This document shows positions 8,187 through 22,945 of a DNA stretch of 64,000 nucleotides, piece after piece; position 1 is the first letter of the stretch; each line of letters opens with the position of its first letter. The translations under genes were made by a program, and so were the position numbers. The notes below the pieces were generated by a model. That model was not told where the DNA came from, ran no database searches, and worked only from the letters and a program-made list of their open reading frames with translations. Source of the stretch: Gemmatimonas sp. (GTDB lineage Bacteria > Gemmatimonadota > Gemmatimonadetes > Gemmatimonadales > Gemmatimonadaceae); contig JAAVWC010000004.1 of NCBI GenBank assembly GCA_023910675.1, positions 164,016-228,015 of the forward strand, written 5' to 3'.

Positions 8187-9217
8187 TGATCCAAACACGC
8201 CCCGCCGGAAATTCAGACCTACGTGAGCGTCTCCAGCGTCAGCTCGGAGACGGGTACGTCATCAACCGCGAGTTGGACGGTGGAGGCTCGTCGCGGGTAT
8301 TCTTGGCCACCGAAGTCGCCCTCGAGCGCAGCGTTGTTCTCAAGGTGCTCCCTGCGGTGCTCACCGATGGTGTAGACGGCGCCAGGTTCCGCCGCGAGAT
8401 CCTCATTGCCGCGCGCCTGCAGCACCCCCATCTGGTGCCCCTGCTCTCGGCGGGCGACACGGATAGCGCCACCAGCCCCTCGTCGTGCCACTGGTACTCG
8501 ATGCCGTATGTCGAGGGCCATTCGCTTCGAGAGTTGCTCACGAGACGTGGGGCATTGCCCATGCACGAGGCGCTGCGACTGCTGCGTGAGCTCGCGACTG
8601 CCTTGACCTATGCGCATGCCAAGGGCGTCGTGCATCGCGACATCAAGCCCGAGAATGTGCTGCTCTGCGAAGGCGCTGCCATGATCTCGGACTTCGGCGT
8701 GGCCAAAGCACTCGATGATGCCAGCGCCGAGGCGTTGAACAGTGGTCGTCGGCTGACGACGGTGAGCATGACGCTCGGAACGCCGGCCTACATGGCGCCG
8801 GAACAGGTCAACAACGCCACGGTGGTCGACCACAAAGCCGACTTGTACGCGTTCGCCTGTCTCGCCTACGAGCTGCTCACCGGGAGCGCACCGCTCGTCC
8901 GCACATCGCTTCGCGCCACGATCGTGGCCCAGTTGAGCGAAACGCCAGTGCCCGTGTGTGACGTCCGTCCCGATACACCGGCGTCAGTGGCGGACATTCT
9001 CATGCGCTGCCTCGAAAAGGACCCGCTGCAGCGTCCGCACTCGGCCTCCGCCATTGTGAAAGTGCTCGATGCGCTGGCCATGCCGACCAGCTCCAGAACC
9101 CCGGCTGATGCGGCGGCCGTGGCATCAGGAGCGCCACGTCGTGGTGTACCACGCATGATGATCGTCGCTGGTGCGCTCCTGGTCGCTGCGGCAGCGTACT
9201 GGATATTCCTGCGCTAG
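8186..9217 (+). CDS. Membrane-anchored Ser/Thr protein kinase (Hanks type)
   Basis: A 343-residue kinase. The Gly-rich loop is ELDGGGSSRVFLA (about 29-41), the ATP-anchoring Lys is in VVLKVL (53), the catalytic loop HRDIKPENVLL starts at 150, and DFG is at 169-171. The activation segment ends in GTPAYMAPEQ. One transmembrane helix lies at the extreme C-terminus (MMIVAGALLVAAAAYWIFL) with only one or two residues beyond, so there is no sensor domain outside the cytoplasm. The GTG start at 8186 matches a leaderless promoter; an upstream in-frame ATG at 8078 lies within the terminator. A PP2C phosphatase that could oppose it is at 15047-15907. Confidence 0.92.
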   Translation: MIQTRPAGNSDLRERLQRQLGDGYVINRELDGGGSSRVFLATEVALERSVVLKVLPAVLTDGVDGARFRREILIAARLQHPHLVPLLSAGDTDSATSPSSCHWYSMPYVEGHSLRELLTRRGALPMHEALRLLRELATALTYAHAKGVVHRDIKPENVLLCEGAAMISDFGVAKALDDASAEALNSGRRLTTVSMTLGTPAYMAPEQVNNATVVDHKADLYAFACLAYELLTGSAPLVRTSLRATIVAQLSETPVPVCDVRPDTPASVADILMRCLEKDPLQRPHSASAIVKVLDALAMPTSSRTPADAAAVASGAPRRGVPRMMIVAGALLVAAAAYWIFLR

Positions 9218-9259
9218 CGTCCCCCCGTTCCGAGACGGCTCACACGTCCAAAGGCCGCG

Positions 9260-9984
9260 TCAGCCAGTGACTGGCTTGATGCGCAGTACGCGTCCCTTGC
9301 CGCTCTCGGTCACGACGGACACGAAGCCATCGGGACCCACGGCCACATCGCGAATGCGTTCGCCGAGTTCGCCGAGGTAGCGCATTTCGCGCACCACGCG
9401 GTCGTTGGAGAGTTCGAGGCGCACCAGATGGCGCGATGACCGGGTCCCAGTAGTACACGGGCTGCACCAGCCCGGCCTTGGCGGTACCTTCGCCGATGCC
9501 CGCACCGGAGGAGTCCACACCGTACGTGATGATCGGCCACCCGGAATTCTTGCCGCGCTCCGGACGCTTGAGTTCGTCGTGGCCGCGTGCGCCGTGCACG
9601 ACGGTCTGCACGACGGTCTGCACGACGGTCTGCTCGACGGTCCAGAGTTGGCCCGTGGACGGATGCAACGCTGCCGTCGGTGTTGATGCGCATGATCTTG
9701 CCCTGCCCCATGGCGAGATCCTGCGCACGGTCGCGCCAGTTCATCCGGTCACCCTGCGTCACCAAGAGCTTGCCGTCGGCGGCAAACACCAACCGCGAGC
9801 CGTAGTGGCCACCACCGCCCACCACCGTTTGGGAGGTGACCACGCCACGTGTGCTCGACGGCGTTGGCGAGCGGTCGGCCAGCTGCTGCGCCGGGGGCAC
9901 CACACCGGTCGTTTCCTCGGCGAGCGTCGAAGCCGGTGCGGCGGAGCAGCCAGCCAGCACGAGGAGCGAAAGCCATCGGCGCAT
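9260..9984 (-). pseudogene. Decayed PQQ-dependent aldose sugar dehydrogenase (YliI-like)
   Basis: Pieces of one lipoprotein enzyme occur in order but in different frames. They are a signal with lipobox (LLVLAGCSAAP), then GGGGHYGSRLVFAADGKLLV and [13 protein letters not shown], then after a frame change [20 protein letters not shown] and [16 protein letters not shown], then after another change [18 protein letters not shown] with an ending in [11 protein letters not shown]. These are the recognised motifs of glucose/sorbosone dehydrogenases. Large internal parts are missing and at least two frameshifts separate the blocks, so no active enzyme can be made. A 12-bp tandem repeat (9595-9642) lies at one break. 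Confidence 0.85.
9595..9642. repeat. 12-bp tandem repeat, four copies
   Basis: TGCACGACGGTC occurs three times in direct succession (9595-9630), followed by a variant TGCTCGACGGTC (9631-9642). It lies inside the decayed dehydrogenase where the functional protein would read W-x-HE-HGPRG, and looks like a local slippage expansion. Confidence 0.85.
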
Positions 9985-10090
9985 ACTGTTGGCCCGAGGT
10001 CACGGTTGATGCGGGGAGCGCCCGCGGCCACTGGATCATAAGTCCCAGTGAACTGCCGTTCACATCTCCAAACACCCGCTCTCCCCTGTC

Positions 10091-10200
10091 GTTCCCCGGG
10101 CGGCACGAGAACCGATAACCCGACAGCTGAACCCAGCACCCGAAACTGAGCAGTTCCGGGTTGGGGGTTCGGGTTCCGGGTCGTGAGTTGCGACGAACTG
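10091..10200. repeat. Imperfect palindromic spacer repeat with GGGTT/AACCC words
   Basis: The left side reads AACCCAGCACCCGAAACTG and the right side CAGTTCCGGGTTGGGGGTT, which pair with four mismatches around a short centre. Further GGGTTC and GGTTCCGGGT words extend the arms. It fills most of the 284-bp gap between the decayed dehydrogenase and iorA. Its plan, short words mirrored about a centre, resembles the other spacer repeats in the window, but the words differ. Confidence 0.6.
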
Positions 10201-10268
10201 GACTCCCGAGTCCCACGAGGCGATTTTTCACCGGTTGCTCCTTCCTTTCCCCCGAGGCTCCGGGTCCC

Positions 10269-10778
10269 ATGCCGATCACGCTCAAGGTCAACGGCACCAC
10301 GCGCACGGTTGACGTGCCCGCAGACATGCCCCTGTTGTGGGTGCTGCGAGACGAACTCGATCTCAAAGGCACCAAGTTCGGTTGCGGCGCGAACCGGTGC
10401 GGTGCCTGCACCGTGCACGTCAACGGGGTGGCGCAGCGCACCTGCACATTGCCGGTCTCGCGCGCCGCTGGCGCCGACATCACGACCATCGAAGGGCTGT
10501 CCGCCGATGGCGCGCATGCGGTGCAACAGGCGTGGGAGGAGCTCGACGTGCCGCAGTGCGGTTACTGTCAGGCGGGCCAGATGATGGCTGCCGCCTCGCT
10601 GCTGGCGAAGACGGCCAAGCCCACCGACGCCGAGATCGCTACGGCGCTCAACACGAATCTCTGCCGCTGCGCGACCTACCTGCGCATTCGGGCGGCGGTG
10701 CACCGCGCGGCCGAGATCAAGGCAGGCGGTGCCGCGGTGGGATCGAGCGGCGCCCCCAAGAACCACGAGGAGGACTGA
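10269..10778 (+). CDS. iorA: Isoquinoline 1-oxidoreductase-type small subunit, two [2Fe-2S] clusters
   Basis: A 169-residue subunit of a xanthine-oxidase-family molybdenum hydroxylase. The plant-type cluster ligands are in [17 protein letters not shown] plus a Cys in QRTCTLP (residues about 38-62). The second cluster uses CGYCQAGQ (near 98) and CRCATY (near 132). It passes electrons from the molybdenum subunit encoded next (2-nt gap) to an acceptor. There is no FAD subunit gene nearby, as usual for the IorAB group. Substrate cannot be read from sequence; N-heterocycles or aldehydes are typical. Confidence 0.93.
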   Translation: MPITLKVNGTTRTVDVPADMPLLWVLRDELDLKGTKFGCGANRCGACTVHVNGVAQRTCTLPVSRAAGADITTIEGLSADGAHAVQQAWEELDVPQCGYCQAGQMMAAASLLAKTAKPTDAEIATALNTNLCRCATYLRIRAAVHRAAEIKAGGAAVGSSGAPKNHEED

Positions 10779-10780
10779 CC

Positions 10781-14670
<3,890 letters not shown>

Positions 14671-14797
14671 GCGCTTGGTGCGGTTTTACTGCGAACGGCG
14701 GTTCGGGTTTTTCCTGCCACTGCAGTGGATGGACGGCCACTGCAGTTCTGGACCGCCACTGCGGTTGAGGAACACTGCAGTTCGGGTTCGATCGGAA

Positions 14798-14831
14798 GCG
14801 CCCGTCGGCTCTGCCGACGGGCGCGTTTTTT
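14798..14831 (+). terminator. Intrinsic terminator for pgm, in repeat copy A
   Basis: GCGCCCGTCGGC (14798-14809), loop TCT and GCCGACGGGCGC (14813-14824) form a perfect 12-bp stem followed by GTTTTTT. It terminates rightward transcription from pgm. Confidence 0.85.
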
Positions 14832-14880
14832 GGTGGTGGATACCACAGCCACTGCGGTGGCGGTGAGGTCAACCTCCAAA

Positions 14881-14917
14881 GGAAGTGCCGACCCGGCAAC
14901 GCCGGGTCGGCACTTCC
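14881..14917 (-). terminator. Hairpin terminator for the PP2C gene, in repeat copy A
   Basis: GGAAGTGCCGACCCGGC and its reverse complement form a perfect 17-bp stem with a 3-nt loop. On the minus strand it is followed by TTTGG. It would end leftward transcription from the phosphatase gene. Confidence 0.75.
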
Positions 14918-15046
14918 CATATCAACCCAAACCGCAGTATTCCCAAACCGCAGGTGCCGTCCAGAACCGCAGTAGCCGTCCATCCACCGCAGTGGCAGGA
15001 AAAACCCGAACCGCCGTTGCCGTCCACCGCCGTTCGAGGATCGTGA

Positions 15047-15907
15047 CTAGGGACGTGCCCGCCCAACCACGATGGTGATGTTGTCGCTACCGCCACGCTC
15101 CAGCGCGAGGTCGCACAGCCCGCGGCACAGTTGCTCCGATGACGTCATGCGTCCGCACGCGTCGGCGATCTCCGCGTCGTTCACGTGCTTGGTGAGACCG
15201 TCGCTGCACACCAACGTAATGCTGCCGCGGTGGCTCACGTCGAGGCGCGAGATTTCCGGCACCGCGTCATCGGCGCCAATGGCGCTCGAGAGTACGTGGT
15301 TGAGCGGCGAGTTGTGTGCACGTTCCGGCGTGAGGGCGCCGCGATCGATCATCTCCTGCGCGAGCGTCTGATCACGCGTGAGCTGTCGCAGCTCGCCGTC
15401 CTGATAGTGATAGCAGCGGCTGTCCCCGACTTGCACCACATAGAGCACCGGCCACACGATGATCCCGATGGAGAGCGTCGTCGCCATCTTGCGCCCGTCC
15501 AGCTGAATCGCCGCCTGCTCTTTCACGCGGCGGTGCGCCTCGATGGCCGACTCGCGCAGCGCGGCGGTGAATTCGTGCTCGCTGGCCGAGCCGGCCGCGT
15601 GCCAGCATTTCATGGCCGACGCGAAGTATTCCGTCACCGCGATGGTGGCGAGACGACTTGCTTCGCTGCCATCGGCGCTGCCACCGACACCATCGGCGAC
15701 GAGCATGATGGTGGCCACCCGTTCACCGCGCAGCGTGATCGCGGCGGTGTCCTGCAGGCTCGTGCCATGCACCACCACCTGGGGGTGCACGGTGCACAAC
15801 AGAAACTGATCCTGATTCGACGTGCGAACGCGACCGGGATGGGTGAGCCCGAACAGGTCAAGTTCATCATCGCGGGGGCGCGCCATCTTGGGTCGTTCGT
15901 CGGCCAT
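15047..15907 (-). CDS. PP2C-family Ser/Thr protein phosphatase
   Basis: A 286-residue cytoplasmic phosphatase. Metal-binding motifs appear in order: G-R-V-R-T-S-N-Q-D near residue 30, MLVADGVGGSADG near 78, a VGDSRCYHY strand near 163, CSDGLTKHV near 236 and SDNITIVV at the end. Family members dephosphorylate Hanks-kinase targets, and a kinase lies at 8186-9217. GGAG precedes the ATG at 15907 by 5 nt; an in-frame ATG at 15916 is the alternative. It converges on pgm through repeat copy A. Confidence 0.9.
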   Translation of the reverse strand: MADERPKMARPRDDELDLFGLTHPGRVRTSNQDQFLLCTVHPQVVVHGTSLQDTAAITLRGERVATIMLVADGVGGSADGSEASRLATIAVTEYFASAMKCWHAAGSASEHEFTAALRESAIEAHRRVKEQAAIQLDGRKMATTLSIGIIVWPVLYVVQVGDSRCYHYQDGELRQLTRDQTLAQEMIDRGALTPERAHNSPLNHVLSSAIGADDAVPEISRLDVSHRGSITLVCSDGLTKHVNDAEIADACGRMTSSEQLCRGLCDLALERGGSDNITIVVGRARP

Positions 15908-15910
15908 TGA

Positions 15911-18265
<2,355 letters not shown>

Positions 18266-18290
18266 ACAGAAAGCGCTGGGATTTCTTTGT

Positions 18291-18305
18291 TGAGAATACT
18301 TCTCA
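18291..18305. promoter_or_regulatory. Candidate operator TGAGAA-TAC-TTCTCA
   Basis: This perfect 6-bp inverted repeat with a 3-bp spacer lies 26-40 bp upstream of the PepSY/iron-reductase start, in the divergent gap with the patatin gene. Position and symmetry suggest a dimeric repressor such as a Fur-type iron regulator, but the sequence is not a standard Fur box. Confidence 0.4.
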
Positions 18306-18376
18306 CTCGTTGATTCCTGATTGTACCATCGAATACCCGAGTATGTCAATCGGGATTGCGGCGCCTTCCCTCGGTC

Positions 18377-18389
18377 TACATTTATCCGA
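18377..18389 (+). promoter_or_regulatory. Candidate leaderless promoter -10 for the patatin gene
   Basis: TACATT (18377-18382), six bases, then ATG at 18389, with no Shine-Dalgarno sequence. Confidence 0.4.
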
Positions 18390-19450
18390 TGCCGAGTTCA
18401 CTCGCCTTGCGCGCCGGCCCACGGGCGCTCGCCCTCATCAGGGAGCGTGGGCTACGCGCCCAGGACGTCGACATCCTCCCCGGCGCCTCCGGCGGTGCCA
18501 AATGGCTCGGCATCGCGGGACTCGACCGCTACCTGTTCGGCACGTTTCTGCAGCAGACGCGCGCAACGCCGCTGCAGTGCATCGGCTCGTCCATTGGCAG
18601 CTGGCGCATGGCCTGCCTGGCGCAGCGCGATCCGCTGGCCGCACTCGCCCGCGGGCACGACGCGTACATCCACCACCAGGTGTACACGAAAAATCCGAGC
18701 CCGCGCGAAGTGACCGACGTACTTACCCGGTGTCTCGATCACCTGCTTGGTGAGGGCGGCGTGCACGACATCGTGCACAACGACCGTTTTCGGGTGCACG
18801 TCATCACCGCCGAAGCGCGCGGCGCCGCGGCAAGCAGTGCGCGGCTCGTGTTGGCCACCGCGCTCGCCTTTGCGGCTGCGGCCAATCTCATTTCGCGGCG
18901 CACCCTCGCCCTGCACGTGCGGCGCACGATTTTTCACACCAGCGGCGACGAGTCACCGTTTCTGCATCTGCGTGATTTGCCCACAGTGCACCACGCGCTC
19001 ACCACCAACAACGCGCGGGCCGCGCTCCTGGCCAGTGGCTCCATTCCGTTGTTGCTGGAAGGTGTGCGCATTCCCGACACGCCCGGTGTGCACTGGGATG
19101 GTGGCCTCACCGATTACCATCTCGATCTCGATTACGGCCCCGGAGATGGCCTCGTGCTCTTTCCGCATTTTTTCGAGCACATCGTACCGGGGTGGTTCGA
19201 CAAGTCGCTGCCGTGGCGGCGTGCCGGGGCGCGCAACATGTCGCGCACGTTGCTGATGGCACCGAGTGCCGCGTTCGTTGCGGGGCTGCCCGGCGGCAAG
19301 ATTCCCGATCGCAAGGATTTTTACTCGCTCACCGACGCCGAGCGGTTCCGCCGATGGGAACAGGTAAACGCCATGAGCAACGTGCTTGGCGAGGAACTGC
19401 ACGAGCTGATTGCCACGGGACGATTCGCCGATCACGTGCGGGCGTGGTAA
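18389..19450 (+). CDS. Patatin-like phospholipase
   Basis: A 353-residue protein. It has the patatin oxyanion/nucleophile arrangement in the form GASGGAKW (about 32-39) and a GSSIGSW nucleophile elbow (about 70), with the partner Asp in HWDGGLTDYH (near 238). Patatins are Ser-Asp dyad acyl hydrolases acting on phospholipids. No signal peptide is apparent, so it is probably cytoplasmic or peripheral. The ATG at 18389 has a leaderless-type promoter; an upstream TTG at 18356 is less likely. A hairpin repeat (19464-19573) starts 14 nt after the stop and may end transcription. Confidence 0.85.
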   Translation: MPSSLALRAGPRALALIRERGLRAQDVDILPGASGGAKWLGIAGLDRYLFGTFLQQTRATPLQCIGSSIGSWRMACLAQRDPLAALARGHDAYIHHQVYTKNPSPREVTDVLTRCLDHLLGEGGVHDIVHNDRFRVHVITAEARGAAASSARLVLATALAFAAAANLISRRTLALHVRRTIFHTSGDESPFLHLRDLPTVHHALTTNNARAALLASGSIPLLLEGVRIPDTPGVHWDGGLTDYHLDLDYGPGDGLVLFPHFFEHIVPGWFDKSLPWRRAGARNMSRTLLMAPSAAFVAGLPGGKIPDRKDFYSLTDAERFRRWEQVNAMSNVLGEELHELIATGRFADHVRAW

Positions 19451-19463
19451 CGACCCGCCGCAT

Positions 19464-19573
19464 TTCCTGCGTTCCTGCCATCTGTGTGGCTGCCGTCCGC
19501 CGTCTCGGCGCGATGCCGCGGCTCCACGCCGAGACAGCAGACGGCAGCCACACAGACCGCAGGCGCGCAGGAA
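19464..19573. repeat. Single-copy 110-nt hairpin repeat (family of the 42.4-kb array)
   Basis: Almost the whole segment folds on itself: TTCCTGCG/CGCAGGAA outside, CCTGCCATCTGTGTGGCTGC against GCAGCCACACAGACCGCAGG in the middle, and GTCTCGGCG/CGCCGAGAC inside, around GCGATGCCGCGGCTCCA. It shares the CTGCCGTC and CTCGGCGCGATGC words with the 12-unit array at 42402-43830. It lies between the patatin and glutamate dehydrogenase genes. Confidence 0.85.
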
Positions 19574-19692
19574 TGGCCGGTGCCCCTCCTGTGTATTGCA
19601 CGAAGACTCCATAGCTTTCCCTCAGGCCCGGTCACCAGACGACGATGCCGTCGCTGTGTGTGCCACCGGGCTCCCACCTCAGCTCCCGACCC

Positions 19693-21105
19693 ATGTCCAC
19701 GAGCTTTCTGGCCCAGGTCAACGCGACGTTCGATCGTGCGGCCACTTATACCAAACACGACCCAACGCTGCTCGCGCAGATTCGCGCGTGCAATGCGGTG
19801 TATTTCGTCAGCTTCCCCATCCGGCGCGACAACGGCACCATCGAAGTCATTCAGGCGTGGCGCGCCGAACACTCGCAGCACAAGTCGCCCACCAAGGGCG
19901 GCATCCGATACGCGCTCGGCGTCAGCGAAGATGAAGTGCAGGCGCTGGCCGCCCTCATGACGTACAAGTGTGCCATCGTCGATGTGCCGTTCGGTGGCGC
20001 GAAGGGGGGTGTCAAGATCGACCGTCGTCGGTACTCCGAAGCGGAACTCGAGCGCATCACCCGCCGCTACACCTTCGAACTCGTACGCAAGCGTTTCATC
20101 GGCCCCGGCATCGACGTGCCCGCGCCCGATTATGGCACCTCGTCGAAGGAAATGGCGTGGATTGCCGACACGTACGCGTCGCTGGCCAACGGGGAACTCG
20201 ACGCGATTGCCTGCGTGACCGCCAAGCCGCTGGCGCAGGGCGGTATTCGCGGCCGCACCGAAGCCACGGGGCGCGGCGTGTACTACGGCCTTCGCGAAGC
20301 GTGCGACGACGGCGACGCCATGAAGCGCCTGGGACTCACGCGCGGTCTCGAAGGGAAGCGCATCATCGTGCAGGGGCTCGGCAACGTGGGTTACTGGGCC
20401 GCGCGCTTCCTGCAGGAAGCGGGGGCGCACATCGTGGCCGTCGCGGAATACAACGGCGCCGTGGCCAACGAGCAGGGCCTCGACATCGTGACGCTCGATG
20501 CGTGGCGCAAGGAACATGGTTCGCTCCTGGGCTTTCCCGGCGCGACCGATTTGCCGAACGCGATGCTGGCGCTCGAGCGGCCGTGCGACATTCTCGTGCC
20601 CGCAGCACTCGAGCACCAGCTCACCGCCGACAACGCGCCGCGCATTCAGGCCCGCATCATTGCCGAAGCGGCGAACGGCCCCAGCACACCGGAAGCCGAA
20701 GCCATCTTCGCCGAGCGCGGCCTGCTCGTGTTGCCCGATGTGTGGCTGAACGCCGGCGGTGTGATCGTGTCGTACTTCGAGTGGCTCAAGAATCTCTCAC
20801 ACGTGCGCTTCGGCCGCATGCAGAAGCGGCACGAAGAGGAAACGCTGCGCAAGCTGCTGCGCGCGATCGAAGAGAAGACCGGCACGCGCTTCACCGATGC
20901 CGAGTCGCTCGCCCTCACCGAAGGTGCCGACGAAGAAGACCTCGTGGCGAGTGGTCTGGCCGAGTCGATGATCGTCGCGTACCGGCAGCTCGCCGAGGTG
21001 CATCGTCGCATTGGGGATTCCACCGTCACGCTGCGGACGGCCGCCATGGTGAGCGCGATCGACAAGGTGGCGCAATCGTACATGGACATGGGCATCTTCC
21101 CCTGA
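19693..21105 (+). CDS. gdhA: Glutamate dehydrogenase (Glu/Leu/Phe/Val dehydrogenase family)
   Basis: A 470-residue enzyme of the hexameric family that interconverts glutamate and 2-oxoglutarate plus ammonia. The substrate domain has SPTKGGIRYALGVSEDEV and MTYKCAIVDVPFGGAKGGV with the catalytic Lys and binding Lys. The Rossmann domain has IIVQGLGNVGYWAARFL near residue 225. The length is about 40 residues more than usual, due to a long C-terminal segment (residues 360-470). Amino-acid preference is inferred; leucine or valine cannot be fully excluded. The start at 19693 gives the standard N-terminus. Confidence 0.92.
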   Translation: MSTSFLAQVNATFDRAATYTKHDPTLLAQIRACNAVYFVSFPIRRDNGTIEVIQAWRAEHSQHKSPTKGGIRYALGVSEDEVQALAALMTYKCAIVDVPFGGAKGGVKIDRRRYSEAELERITRRYTFELVRKRFIGPGIDVPAPDYGTSSKEMAWIADTYASLANGELDAIACVTAKPLAQGGIRGRTEATGRGVYYGLREACDDGDAMKRLGLTRGLEGKRIIVQGLGNVGYWAARFLQEAGAHIVAVAEYNGAVANEQGLDIVTLDAWRKEHGSLLGFPGATDLPNAMLALERPCDILVPAALEHQLTADNAPRIQARIIAEAANGPSTPEAEAIFAERGLLVLPDVWLNAGGVIVSYFEWLKNLSHVRFGRMQKRHEEETLRKLLRAIEEKTGTRFTDAESLALTEGADEEDLVASGLAESMIVAYRQLAEVHRRIGDSTVTLRTAAMVSAIDKVAQSYMDMGIFP

Positions 21106-21125
21106 CGGCGACGGGACGGACCGGC

Positions 21126-22058
21126 GTGTCATCGCCCTCCCTGTCGCGGTATCTCGCCTTCCGTCGCACGCAACCGGCACGGCCTCCGCTCGAGCGGCTG
21201 GCCGTGCAGGCGCGCGGACTCACATTCGCCGTGTATCGCACCCCGCCCGTTGGTGATGCGTTGCCCTTGCTGTGCATCAACGGCGGCCTGCTCTTCGATC
21301 ACCGTCTGCTTTGGCCCGCGCTCGCACCGCTCGCGCAACATCGCCCGCTGATTTTCTACGATCAGCGCGGCCGTGGGGCGTCGTCCACACCACCGGGCGT
21401 GCACGCTTCTCGCATTGAGTTCGACGCGGGCGATGTTCCCGCGTTGCGCGAGGCCATGGGCATTGCGCAGTGGGATGTCCTGGGCCACTCCTGGGGCGGC
21501 GGCATTGCCATGCTCTCCACCGCGCTCGATGTCGCACGCGACCCGCACGCCGTGCGACGGCTCGTCTTGGTGAACGCCGTAGGTGTGTCCGGCGAATGGC
21601 TACCACCCCTGCATGACGCCGCATTGGCACGCCTCACGGGCGACGCGCGGGCACCGCTGGCGGCGATCGATCCGGCGACGCTGCACGTGCCCGATGTGGC
21701 GCAACACGCCGACTACGCGCAGGCGTATTTCCCCGCGTGGTTTGCGGATCAGGAGTTCGCCCGCAGCGTGCGTCCGCCGCGGGGTGACAGTGTGACGGGG
21801 GCGCACGTCGCCGCGCGACTGCGCCGCGACGGCTACGATTGGCGCGACCGGTTGCGTGACCTCATCGTGCCGACGCTCGTCGTCCATGGTGCGGCAGACA
21901 TCCTGCCGCTGTCGGAGGCGGCCCGTACGACGGAGTGCCTGACGCACGCGCGTCTGGTCCCCATCGATGGCGTTGGACACAATCCCTTCTGGGAAGCCCC
22001 CGATGCGTTCTTTGCCGCGGTGCAGGCCTTCCTCTCGGAGGGCGCACCGGCTTCCTGA
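21126..22058 (+). CDS. Alpha/beta hydrolase, proline-iminopeptidase-like
   Basis: A 310-residue alpha/beta hydrolase. Motifs are the oxyanion loop LLCINGGLLFDHRLLW, FYDQRGRGAS, the nucleophile elbow GHSWGGGIAML (Ser near 122), an Asp in VVHGAADILP and the His in DGVGHNPFWE. The DQRGxG-then-GHSWGG pattern is that of proline iminopeptidases and related peptidases or esterases. The GTG at 21126 is the nearest start after the dehydrogenase stop (20 nt); no clear ribosome site is seen, so the start is uncertain. Confidence 0.8.
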   Translation: MSSPSLSRYLAFRRTQPARPPLERLAVQARGLTFAVYRTPPVGDALPLLCINGGLLFDHRLLWPALAPLAQHRPLIFYDQRGRGASSTPPGVHASRIEFDAGDVPALREAMGIAQWDVLGHSWGGGIAMLSTALDVARDPHAVRRLVLVNAVGVSGEWLPPLHDAALARLTGDARAPLAAIDPATLHVPDVAQHADYAQAYFPAWFADQEFARSVRPPRGDSVTGAHVAARLRRDGYDWRDRLRDLIVPTLVVHGAADILPLSEAARTTECLTHARLVPIDGVGHNPFWEAPDAFFAAVQAFLSEGAPAS

Positions 22059-22070
22059 TCGTGCGCCTTC

Positions 22071-22895
22071 ATGAAGACCGCCGAAACCTTGCTCGCCTGT
22101 TGTGTCGTTGGCCTCGCCTGTTTCATTGGCGGCCAGACGATCGGTGCACGTAGCAACGCGGTGCGCGACGAAGCGAGTGGTACGATTGTGGGACGTCCGT
22201 CGCGCGCAAGCATGCTGCCTGCACGCCTGGCCCGTACGCCGTCTGCGGCATCACGGGCGGCCGTACCACACAGTGAAGAGCGCCTGGTCGCCGATGCGGC
22301 GGGGAGTTCGCGGAGCGCCGGCAACACCGACGACAGGCGCCGGCGCATTGTGAGTGGCATGAGCGGCACCTACATCGACGAGCTCCTTGTCGCCCGCGAC
22401 TCCGCGATTTCACGTTGGCCAGATCGGGTGACGCGTCCGCTGCGCGTGTTCGTGGGCGAAGGAACGGCACTGGAGATGTGGAACCCGGACTTCCTGCCCG
22501 CCGTGCGCGATGCGTTCGACGCGTGGGTGGGGGCGCGTATTCCGGTGCGTTTCACGTTCGTGCGCGATTCGGCCACGGCCGACATTCACGTGCGCTTCGT
22601 GAGCACCTTTGCCAGCGGTATCAGCGGCAAGACGGTGTGGAGCCGCGATGGCGCCCACTGGTTGCTCTCGAGCGACATTCAGCTCGCGGTCACACATCCC
22701 AACGGCGGCAGCATTACGGCGCCGCAGATGCGCGCGATCGCGCTGCACGAAGTCGGACACCTGCTGGGGCTCGACCACACGCGCGACACCGAGAACATCA
22801 TGTCGGCGCGGGTGCGCGTGCGTGAACTGAGCGAGGCGGACAAGGCGACGGTGCGCCTGGTGTACGCCGTCCCGGCGGGGTCGCTCAAGCGCTGA
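22071..22895 (+). CDS. Exported matrixin-family zinc metalloprotease
   Basis: A 274-residue protein with an N-terminal signal segment (LLACCVVGLACFIGGQTIG), a disordered Ser/Arg/Ala-rich propeptide-like region to about residue 100, then a metzincin catalytic domain. The zinc site is HEVGHLLGLDH (His226, His230, His236), followed 8 residues later by the Met-turn in ENIMSARV. The fold order and spacing match matrixins. It is likely secreted or periplasmic. It starts 12 nt after the hydrolase gene. Confidence 0.88.
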   Translation: MKTAETLLACCVVGLACFIGGQTIGARSNAVRDEASGTIVGRPSRASMLPARLARTPSAASRAAVPHSEERLVADAAGSSRSAGNTDDRRRRIVSGMSGTYIDELLVARDSAISRWPDRVTRPLRVFVGEGTALEMWNPDFLPAVRDAFDAWVGARIPVRFTFVRDSATADIHVRFVSTFASGISGKTVWSRDGAHWLLSSDIQLAVTHPNGGSITAPQMRAIALHEVGHLLGLDHTRDTENIMSARVRVRELSEADKATVRLVYAVPAGSLKR

Positions 22896-22945
22896 GTGCG
22901 CCACCGCCGCGTGCGTGTGCGGTGCGCGCTCGGCGGTGCTGGGAC

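Larger units (their letters stand above)
14681..15038. repeat. Mirror-arm bidirectional terminator element, copy A
   Basis: This fills the 376-bp gap between the convergent pgm and PP2C genes. The left arm holds repeated words of the type CTGCCACTGCAGT/GGTT. The right arm is their reverse complement (AACCGCAGTAGCCG, ACCGCAGTGGCAG). The centre carries two long hairpins (14798-14824 and 14881-14917), whose T-rich tails both point inward, and a central palindrome GGTGGTGGA/TCAACCTCC. Copy A lies in the opposite orientation to copies C and D: its GCGCCCG hairpin is on the left and its GTGCCGAC hairpin on the right. Confidence 0.9.

Noticed and set aside
10042..10268. A riboswitch or structured leader before iorA
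   Set aside because: The spacer is better explained as an imperfect GGGTT/AACCC palindrome; no molybdenum-cofactor riboswitch consensus could be recognised by eye.
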